From NCBI GenBank assembly GCA_041287365.1, contig JBEULL010000018.1, positions 286,230 to 350,229 of the forward strand: 64,000 nucleotides of DNA, written 5' to 3'. Below are positions 25,655 through 33,800 of this stretch, piece by piece (positions within the stretch are counted from its first letter, which is position 1; each line of letters opens with the position of its first letter). The DNA is from JAQVIJ01 sp041287365 (GTDB lineage: Bacteria > Desulfobacterota > Dissulfuribacteria > Dissulfuribacterales > DYLC01). The notes beneath the pieces are model-generated. The model made no database searches. It had not been told where the DNA came from and was given only the letters and a program-made list of their open reading frames with translations. The position numbers were made by a program, and so were the translations under genes.

Positions 25655-27148
25655 TCACTGGGTTTTGACAGCCTTTATCATAGCGTTAAGGACGTTTATA
25701 CTCGGTGGATTTATAATCTCTATAAGGCTATTCGGAAGTTTTACCGCCTTGTCCTTAAAGACATCTTTCAATAACTTGGGCTGACTGCGGTAGCCGTATT
25801 CAGCGGTTATTTTTAAAAAAGCAGGGTCTTTCTGCAGAAATTGACCGAGTGTATGCCCGCCTTCGCTCAAAGGTACCAGCACGCTTTTCACATAAATAGT
25901 AGGTTCAAGATACAACATGACCATTTCATCGGTCACAGTGCCCTTGTACAGTTCCTCAAGAAACTCCGATTCATAGGTGAACAGCAGAGGGATCGCACCC
26001 ATACCCATGGCCATATAGTCGTCAAAAGGTTCCTGTGAGGAACGATATTGATCAGCCTGTAACGAAAAGAGTTGTTTGATAAACGGCGCCACGGTTCGAA
26101 TCTCGTCTTCGCTTGCAACCGTCCTGTTTCCGTTTTGAATGTAGCTTGCAATGGCCAGATACATGGCCCCTGAATTGGAGGTGGCTATGTCGGTGCATGT
26201 GATAGATACAGCCTTTTCAGAGGCATATGCCTTGTTTTTTCTGAGATCACTCCACCTCGTACCCTTTACGATAAGCTCCAACAGCTTTTGCATCTTGAGA
26301 AAATACACACCGTCTCTTTCTTCCACCACACCGTTGGCTTCGAGTACGGCTGCTACGGACTTCCAGGAGGTCAGGACAATAGGAGTATAAAAGACACTAT
26401 AAGTTTGCTCCAAATGACGGTCACGAGAGATTTCAGCCGCTATGTAGGCACCGGAAGGAAATACGAAGTCGTACTCACCTGTCTTTGCCTTATCTATCAT
26501 TTCGAGAGAACCAGCAGGCGCTATGGAAAGCACGAACCCATGCTGTTGCAACAATCCCAACACCCTTGAATCATTGAAGATATCCATCTTTTCCGATGCA
26601 ATGAGCCCTCTCACATACATAAGAGGCCTGGAGCCATGGGCTGTCAGATTCTGCTGTTTCGCCAAAAACAATCTGGCAAGCCGTGCAGAAACAGATGCAC
26701 TCATCTCTCTCAATTTATTGATATCATCTGTCTTGCCGCTCTCCGCAGCCACCACGGCGGCTGTCTCTACATCTATGGCGCGGGCGACAAGTTCGAGGTC
26801 ATTTCCAATCTTTGAAACAGCACCGGTTATTACGACGTTTACACCCAGCATTTTACCGACCTTTGCGGCAGTCTGTTCATCCACAAGGCCCGACATGCTC
26901 AGTTCCTGCTCATCCAAAATCCTTTTGAGAAGCCCGCGCTCTACCACCTCAAATCTGGCATCCTTGGCAAAAGAGGCCATGAACCAATCGGAGACCATGG
27001 CACCCAAATCAGCATCCAGACCCTTGCTATAGACCGTAAAATCAACCACAGCCACCTTGGCCGCTCGTTGAGGAACATTTTCGGCAAAAACAGGAATAAT
27101 GCCAAAAAGTTGCAGTGATAATATAACCAGCAGGAAGAATCTGCCCAT
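25655..27148 (-). CDS. exported CsgG-like protein fused to a solute-binding-like domain
   Basis: The start at 27148 follows AGGAGGGG; the frame extends upstream to 27193 without one. The 497-residue protein has a signal peptide (1-~23), a CsgG/LpoB-like alpha-beta domain (about 30-165: KVAVVDFTV, FEVVERGLLKRIL, GVNVVITGAVSKIG) and a long C-terminal domain resembling a type 2 periplasmic binding protein (about 175-490: GEYDFVFPSGAYIAAE, AVSITCTDIATSNSGA). The fusion suggests envelope sensing or assembly; the function is not known. Confidence 0.75.
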   Translation of the reverse strand: MGRFFLLVILSLQLFGIIPVFAENVPQRAAKVAVVDFTVYSKGLDADLGAMVSDWFMASFAKDARFEVVERGLLKRILDEQELSMSGLVDEQTAAKVGKMLGVNVVITGAVSKIGNDLELVARAIDVETAAVVAAESGKTDDINKLREMSASVSARLARLFLAKQQNLTAHGSRPLMYVRGLIASEKMDIFNDSRVLGLLQQHGFVLSIAPAGSLEMIDKAKTGEYDFVFPSGAYIAAEISRDRHLEQTYSVFYTPIVLTSWKSVAAVLEANGVVEERDGVYFLKMQKLLELIVKGTRWSDLRKNKAYASEKAVSITCTDIATSNSGAMYLAIASYIQNGNRTVASEDEIRTVAPFIKQLFSLQADQYRSSQEPFDDYMAMGMGAIPLLFTYESEFLEELYKGTVTDEMVMLYLEPTIYVKSVLVPLSEGGHTLGQFLQKDPAFLKITAEYGYRSQPKLLKDVFKDKAVKLPNSLIEIINPPSINVLNAMIKAVKTQ

Positions 27149-27349
27149 TAACCCCTCCTCGTTCATTTCTACTACTTCAATTACCAACGTCACTTAGCAC
27201 TAGAACAACTATGCCTAAAAAATGCAATGTAAATTTTCTTAAACCAATCCAATAAGAATAGCATTTAGAGACAAACAGATTTATCTTGACTCCATAGCGC
27301 ATTTTAATTACAAGTAAATTGTATAAAAAAATCTTAAAGGAGATATGGA

Positions 27350-28117
27350 ATGCACAAATTGACTTTTGCCATTCTGGCTACTGTCACACTCTTACTGAAT
27401 TCGATCTCTCATGCAGGGCTGCTGGACAACGTGAATGTGGGCGATGTGGTAAAGGGCATCAATGCCAATCAACCAGGTATCGGCGCCATTACAGGCGGCT
27501 CAAACCGTTCTTCCCTCAGTGAACCAGAGGTGGGAAGCGGCCTGAAAGAGGCCTTGATGGTTGCATCAAGAAGTGCAGTGGGCATGGCATCCCAACAGGA
27601 CGGTTTTCTCAACAATCCCCAGATCAAAATCCCTCTTCCTGGAATATTGAAGAATGCAGCGGGCATTCTGCGCACCGTGGGCATGGGACAGCAGGTGAAT
27701 GAATTCGAGCGCAGCATGAATGTGGCTGCCGAACGGGCGGCAAAAGAGGCATTCGCTGTGTTTTCCAACGCTATTCAGGAGATGACCCTTGAGGATGCCA
27801 TGGGGATTTTGAGAGGCGGTGACACAGCGGCGACAGCCTATTTCAAACGCAAAACATGGAATACACTTTATCAGCGATTCCTTCCCATTGTTCAAAAAAG
27901 TGTAAATGAAGTCGGAGTTACACAGCAGTACAAAACCATAGTATCAAACTCTGCAGTTCAACCTTTTTTACAGGGCAGCAACTTTGATCTGGATCACTAT
28001 GTAACCGAAGGCGCATTGAACGGGCTCTTCACCCTTCTTGGACAACAGGAGACACAGATTCGCCGGAATCCTGCTGCACGCACCACAGATCTCCTCAAAA
28101 AGGTATTTGGGAATTAA
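27350..28117 (+). CDS. exported DUF4197 protein
   Basis: The 255-residue protein has a clear signal peptide (MHKLTFAILATVTLLLNSIS to about residue 22) and a helical DUF4197 domain (GLKEALMVASRSAV, FERSMNVAAERAAKEA, YFKRKTWNTLYQRF). The family has no established biochemical role. AAAGGAG precedes the start. It appears to be a single-gene unit. Confidence 0.85.
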   Translation: MHKLTFAILATVTLLLNSISHAGLLDNVNVGDVVKGINANQPGIGAITGGSNRSSLSEPEVGSGLKEALMVASRSAVGMASQQDGFLNNPQIKIPLPGILKNAAGILRTVGMGQQVNEFERSMNVAAERAAKEAFAVFSNAIQEMTLEDAMGILRGGDTAATAYFKRKTWNTLYQRFLPIVQKSVNEVGVTQQYKTIVSNSAVQPFLQGSNFDLDHYVTEGALNGLFTLLGQQETQIRRNPAARTTDLLKKVFGN

Positions 28118-28121
28118 AATC

Positions 28122-28158
28122 GATGCGTGCAGATACAGAACACCGGTCTGCACGTATC
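28122..28158 (+). terminator. hairpin after the DUF4197 gene
   Basis: A 12-bp stem (GATGCGTGCAGA with TCTGCACGTATC, one GU pair) with a 13-base loop, starting 4 bases after the stop. There is no clear T tract, so intrinsic termination is uncertain. Confidence 0.45.
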
Positions 28159-28284
28159 TTGGCGCACTACATAAAATTTATTTAATTGACTGCCCGTCAT
28201 CAACTCCGCAGATCATAAACAAGATCTCCACGCTAACGGCAAAAAATTATAAGGCGAAAGAACCTACTGAATTGATACACATCA

Positions 28285-28382
28285 GGGAAGTCCCAAAAAT
28301 TTGGGACTTCCCATCAATAATTGCAAAATCAGCCCAATAATTTTGTCCTTATCCTTAACAATTAAACATTATTTGTGCGGTT
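28285..28382. repeat. MITE-like element, copy 2 (left end missing)
   Basis: A perfect 26-base-spanning hairpin GGGAAGTCCCAAA/TTTGGGACTTCCC (28285-28312) plus a right end ATTAAACATTATTTGTGCGG (28361-28380) match the centre and right end of the element at 21549-21675. The left end is not recognisable. It lies in the 355-base gap before the tRNA genes. Confidence 0.55.
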
Positions 28383-28472
28383 AGCGAGTTTTTGATTAGC
28401 CATCAAGTTTAATGGTGAGCGATAATAACGATCGAAACAACACGCGATGATGAGACTTATTTAAAGAAAAAT

Positions 28473-28565
<93 letters not shown>

Positions 28566-28589
28566 AATTTGATTGCATATTTAATTGTC

Positions 28590-28677
28590 TGGCGGAGGGA
28601 GTAGGATTCGAACCCACGGTACCTTGCAGTACAACGGTTTTCAAGACCGCCGCCTTAAACCACTCGGCCATCCCTCC
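28590..28677 (-). tRNA. tRNA-Ser (anticodon TGA)
   Basis: On the minus strand acceptor GGAGGGA/TCCCTCC, anticodon loop CTTGAAA (TGA), long variable arm, T arm GGTTCGAATCC, encoded CCA. Just upstream of the tRNA-Ser(GCT) on the same strand, so probably co-transcribed. 88 bases. Confidence 0.95.
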
Positions 28678-28786
28678 AATGGCTTATGGTCAAGCCAAAG
28701 TTTGTAAAAATTACTTGCCAAAACCATAAATGTCAAGGTAGTAAAAAGGAATTCTATAATCTACTTTTTGGAAAGGATGATGCTGT

Positions 28787-29986
28787 ATGACACAACCACC
28801 TGCAATATCTCAAAAAATGCTTAATTTCATGGAAAAATCCTCTTGGATACGAAAGATGTTCGAAGAGGGCATAAAACTAAAGAAACTGCATGGCCAAGAC
28901 AAGGTCTTCGACTTCAGCCTCGGAAACCCTGACCTTCCGCCTCCTGATGCCTTTGAGCAGGCATTGGCCCGCATCGCCTCCAATCCGCAGCCGGGGGTAC
29001 ACGCCTACATGCCCAACGCAGGCCTGGACTCGGTAAAAGCACGAGTGGCAGCCAGAGTCGCTGAGGATCACAACACAGAAACCATCACCAAGGATGAAAT
29101 CATCATGACCTGCGGGGCTGCAGGCGGTCTTAACATCATCTTCAAGGCCATTTTGAATTCGAAAGACGAGGTCATCACACCTGCCCCATACTTTGTTGAA
29201 TACGGCTTTTATGTGGACAACCACGGTGGAAAACTGGTCCCTGTTTCGGCAAACTCCGACTTCTCCTTGAACCTTTCGGCCATCGAAAGGGCCATAACCC
29301 CCAAGACCAAGGCCGTACTCATTAACTCACCTCATAACCCAACCGGTGCAGTATATGCTCAAAACGAATTGAAAGATTTAATCCAAATTTTGAAAAATGC
29401 CTCGCAATCCATGGGGAATACGATCTTTTTAATATCCGATGAACCATATCGCAGGCTTGCCTTTGACGGCATACGAGTCCCTGCTATTCTGGAACTCTAT
29501 GAAAATGCCATTATCACCACATCCTTTTCCAAAGACCTCTCCATTCCAGGTGAACGCATCGGCTATGTAGCAGTCCACCCTGACTGCCCATGCAAGTCAC
29601 AGCTTTTGGGTGCCATGACATTGGCCAACCGCATTCTGGGCTTTGTAAACGCCCCTGCCTTGATGCAGCGTGTGGTGGCAGAGGTCTTAAATGAGAGTGT
29701 AAATGTAAATATCTATCAGCGCCGCAGGGACCTATTTGCTTCTATTTTAAGTGAGGCAGGATATGATTTCACTCTGCCCAAAGGCGCCTTTTATTTTTTT
29801 CCCAAAACACCCATTGAAGACGTAAAATTCGTATCCCTTTTGCAGGATGAATTGATTCTTGCAGTTCCTGGCACGGGTTTTGGCTGCCCTGGCCACATGA
29901 GACTGGCATTTTGTGTGGACGAGGCAGTAATCGAAGGGGCAAGGGCTGGCTTCAAACGAGCGATAGAACGGGCCAAAGGAATGTAA
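28787..29986 (+). CDS. class I/II PLP-dependent aminotransferase
   Basis: The 399-residue fold-type I enzyme has INSPHNPTGAVYAQNEL, SDEPYRRLAFDG and the PLP lysine in TSFSKDLSIPGERIGY, followed by the Arg-containing MRLAFCVD near the C-terminus that binds the substrate carboxylate. The amino donor cannot be set from sequence. AAAGGA lies before the ATG. No operon partners. Confidence 0.93.
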   Translation: MTQPPAISQKMLNFMEKSSWIRKMFEEGIKLKKLHGQDKVFDFSLGNPDLPPPDAFEQALARIASNPQPGVHAYMPNAGLDSVKARVAARVAEDHNTETITKDEIIMTCGAAGGLNIIFKAILNSKDEVITPAPYFVEYGFYVDNHGGKLVPVSANSDFSLNLSAIERAITPKTKAVLINSPHNPTGAVYAQNELKDLIQILKNASQSMGNTIFLISDEPYRRLAFDGIRVPAILELYENAIITTSFSKDLSIPGERIGYVAVHPDCPCKSQLLGAMTLANRILGFVNAPALMQRVVAEVLNESVNVNIYQRRRDLFASILSEAGYDFTLPKGAFYFFPKTPIEDVKFVSLLQDELILAVPGTGFGCPGHMRLAFCVDEAVIEGARAGFKRAIERAKGM

Positions 29987-30065
29987 AATGAGAAAAATGT
30001 TGGGAAACTCTGTCACTCTGAGATTGCCACGCCTACCTATGACAGATTCGCAATGACAATTTTTA

Positions 30066-30106
30066 TGTGTGGAGAAACCCTTTTCGAAAAAAGGGTTCTT
30101 CACACA
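30066..30106 (+). terminator. long inverted repeat downstream of the aminotransferase
   Basis: TGTGTGGAGAAACCCTTTT and AAAAGGGTTCTTCACACA form a near-perfect 18-bp stem around CGAA. It is either the aminotransferase terminator or a small palindromic repeat. Confidence 0.6.
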
Positions 30107-30139
30107 TTGACCTTGTTTTCAATGCCCAGAAATCAAGGG

Positions 30140-30286
30140 GCTTGTTTATAAATTTTGGTGCGCTATTTATCAAAAGTCACGTCGCTGATTCCGTGCATTC
30201 TGCAAAGATCAACAACCTTCATTCTCCGTCTGGGCCTGTTTCAAAATGCCAATGATCTGCTCATCGCTGAATCGTTTCGCTTTCAT
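30140..30286 (-). pseudogene. IS3-family transposase OrfA remnant
   Basis: From an ATG at 30286 with AAAAGGAGACAGGC before it, the minus strand reads MKAKRFSDEQIIGILKQAQ, the typical start of IS3/IS407-group OrfA. It is then frameshifted near 30210, continues as VVDLCRMHGISDVTFDK, and meets a TAG where the family has Trp. No OrfB or clear terminal repeats remain. Confidence 0.8.
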
Positions 30287-30298
30287 GCCTGTCTCCTT

Positions 30299-30850
30299 TT
30301 AGGTTTTCCATTTTTGTTTCGCGCGCAGCTTGACCTTGCGCCCGTCGTCATAGGTGCGCCAGCAGTTGGCATTGATGCAGCGCGTGCTGCACCACACTCG
30401 CCCAGGCACCTTGGCCGAAGCGGGCAAATAAGGGTCATTGGCCTACGGTACGGCCGAGCTTGTTGCTGGTCGCGGCGGGCTGTCCATTCTTCGCCTTGGC
30501 TGCTCTTAAGGCTTTGCCGAGATACTCATTCAGGGCCTTGGTGAAATTGCCGGGCTTTGCGAGCTCGCACGTGAGTGCCTGACCTTCGAGCAGCTCTTCG
30601 CGGCTGAGCTGATTCGCGAGTCTGTCGCGAAGAGCCGGCGCCTTGTTGTCGAAGGCATCCCCTACCGCCTGATTTCCTTCCCATTCCCATCCTTGCAGCT
30701 TTGGGGCAAAGGCGATCGCCGCGAGATTACCCCTACAGAAAATATTCCCGTGTCGATACCGCCAGTGCACTGCCAGTCACAACCGCCGCCTTGTCTTCCT
30801 CCTCCCAGGTCGCTTTCTCGACTGCCAGTGCACCGTCAGTCGCTAACCGA
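30299..30850 (-). pseudogene. frameshifted GC-rich gene remnant of unknown function
   Basis: On the minus strand three frames join into one protein-like string: WEEEDKAAVVTGSALAV (about 30840-30730), then GNLAAIAFAPKLQGWEWEG to SNKLGRTV (to about 30440), then ANDPYLPASAKVPGRVW and CSTRCINANCWRTYDDG, with a stop at 30299. The AREG-type segment RDRLANQLSREELLEGQ resembles ends of Sel1-repeat proteins. The upstream end runs into the last CRISPR repeat at 30860. GC content is visibly higher than in neighbours, so it is probably acquired and decaying DNA. With the IS3 piece it fills most of the 873-base gap 29987-30859. Confidence 0.55.
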
Positions 30851-30859
30851 GATCGCCGC

Positions 30860-33800
30860 GTCTTAATCCCCTCTAATCGGGTCAATGGATTCTAACGGAG
30901 GCAGATGGAGCAGATAAGAATAGGTCTGCTTCAGGTCTTAATCCCCTCTAATCGGGTCAATGGATTCTAACCAATTTATGCCAGACCAGATTTTGATTTC
31001 TGGCAGAGTCTTAATCCCCTCTAATCGGGTCAATGGATTCTAACCTCTTCGCTCTGCGGCTCAGAACCTCAACCTATCGTCTTAATCCCCTCTAATCGGG
31101 TCAATGGATTCTAACAGGCCTTGACGTCTCCATCTATGCCAAGCCTATCTTCGATGTCTTAATCCCCTCTAATCGGGTCAATGGATTCTAACACAATGGC
31201 ATGCAGTTTACAAAAGACCAGATGATGTCTTAATCCCCTCTAATCGGGTCAATGGATTCTAACAGTTACACAATCCCAAATGCTCCGCTTATAGAAGGTC
31301 TTAATCCCCTCTAATCGGGTCAATGGATTCTAACAAAGTAGATGATGAAGGAATCTACATCACAACAGGCGGCGTCTTAATCCCCTCTAATCGGGTCAAT
31401 GGATTCTAACACGTCTTGGTCTTGAAAAAAGATTGGACGTATCAGTCTTAATCCCCTCTAATCGGGTCAATGGATTCTAACGGAATAAATAAAAAGGAGA
31501 GTAAAAAATGAGTGATGTCTTAATCCCCTCTAATCGGGTCAATGGATTCTAACCCTGAAAGAAAGTCAATTAATATACCAGTCAGATATGGTCTTAATCC
31601 CCTCTAATCGGGTCAATGGATTCTAACTTGAGAATATGAGATATCGGTCTAAAGTTTTCTTTGGCGTCTTAATCCCCTCTAATCGGGTCAATGGATTCTA
31701 ACAAGTGCCTTACGTTTAATTACTTCTTTGAACTGCATGATGGGTCTTAATCCCCTCTAATCGGGTCAATGGATTCTAACTTTAGCCCAAGAATTAGCAG
31801 ACAATTACATATCGCTTGAGTCTTAATCCCCTCTAATCGGGTCAATGGATTCTAACCTGGAGGAGCAAAAAATGCTCCTCCAAGAACACATTGTCTTAAT
31901 CCTCTCTAATCGGGTCAATGGATTCTAACGATGTTGAGGATTCAGACCATAGAATGTTAATAAGTCTTAATCCCCTCTAATCGGGTCAAGTGATTCGAAT
32001 AGCTCAATCATAGGATAGACATCTCAAAGGCCAAGTCTTAATCCCCTCTAATCGGGTCAAGTGATTCGAATAGGAGCACGACCCTTTATAAGGGGTCGGC
32101 TCACCGTCTTAATCCCCTCTAATCGGGTCAAGTGATTCGAATTATACGGGCTCTCCGTATAAATTAGGTGAAGGGATTGTCTTAATCCCCTCTAATCGGG
32201 TCAAGTGATTCGAATAGAGTTGTTGGGGTCCAACAATGGCGGAGTGCAGGCTGTCTTAATCCCCTCTAATCGGGTCAAGTGATTCGAATAGGTGCCCCGC
32301 TCTCTGAATGAGTTAAGGACTTGGGTGTCTTAATCCCCTCTAATCGGGTCAAGTGATTCGAATTTTGAAAACAGCGGAATTGATTGTCAGTAAGTATGGT
32401 CTTAATCCCCTCTAATCGGGTCAAGTGATTCGAATGAAAACAAAAATATAGAGTTTCTGATGTCGTTGGGTCTTAATCCCCTCTAATCGGGTCAAGTGAT
32501 TCGAATAAAAGTGTATTGTATCTGATGGTAAGCATATGGCAGTCTTAATCCCCTCTAATCGGGTCAAGTGATTCGAATATGTCTAACTAAAAATAAGTTT
32601 GCCTCGCATGCGTCGTCTTAATCCCCTCTAATCGGGTCAAGTGATTCGAATGTCTTTGGATGAACAGATAAAGACACTCACAAAAGAAAGGTCTTAATCC
32701 CCTCTAATCGGGTCAAGTGATTCGAATGTCGCACGCACACTAAAGTTATCCCTCCCAAAGTCTTAATCCCCTCTAATCGGGTCAAGTGATTCGAATAAGG
32801 CTAAGTCAGCGAAATCATTAATTAAGATTGTCTTAATCCCCTCTAATCGGGTCAAGTGATTCGAATAGGGCCTTAAATCCAGGATGTTATCTAAAACAAG
32901 TCTTAATCCCCTCTAATCGGGTCAAGTGATTCGAATGATGGCAAGGAAAATCAAAGAGAAGATTGAGACCTGTCTTAATCCCCTCTAATCGGGTCAAGTG
33001 ATTCGAATAAAATAACAAATCGATGTCATCCGCGCTACGCCAACGTCTTAATCCCCTCTAATCGGGTCAAGTGATTCGAATTCTATGACAGTGCTTTTAA
33101 TTGGTTAGCTCTACTGAGGGGTCTTAATCCCCTCTAATCGGGTCAAGTGATTCGAATAATCGAGTCTCGACGGCTTACCATTGCCACTGATAGCGGGTCT
33201 TAATCCCCTCTAATCGGGTCAAGTGATTCGAATTTGTCTTTGTCTGATAAAGGTGACCAGTATAGGTGTCTTAATCCCCTCTAATCGGGTCAAGTGATTC
33301 GAATAGATAGAAGATGAAGTATTAAAAGAAAATTATTCGTCTTAATCCCCTCTAATCGGGTCAAGTGATTCGAATTTTAATTTTGTTTGAAAATAATTCT
33401 GAAAAACAGTCTTAATCCCCTCTAATCGGGTCAAGTGATTCGAATAGATGTTACTGATGTTTTAAGAGAAAGTCATTTTAAGTCTTAATCCCCTCTAATC
33501 GGGTCAAGTGATTCGAATAAGGGTTCAATTGTGTATTATACACCTGTAATTAGTCTTAATCCCCTCTAATCGGGTCAAGTGATTCGAATCATAGACGGGC
33601 GGGTGGCCTTCCCAAAGAAAGGGTCTTAATCCCCTCTAATCGGGTCAAGTGATTCGAATCCTCGCACCAGCCCCACCTTATGGTTTTAAAACATCCATGT
33701 CTTAATCCCCTCTAATCGGGTCAAGTGATTCGAATATTTTCAAATGCCAAGGTGGTGGAATTGGTAGACAGTCTTAATCCCCTCTAATCGGGTCAAGTGA

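Noticed and set aside
30435..30770. Functional 111-codon gene on the minus strand
   Set aside because: The protein-like sequence continues in two other frames on both sides, so it is the middle of a frameshifted remnant.
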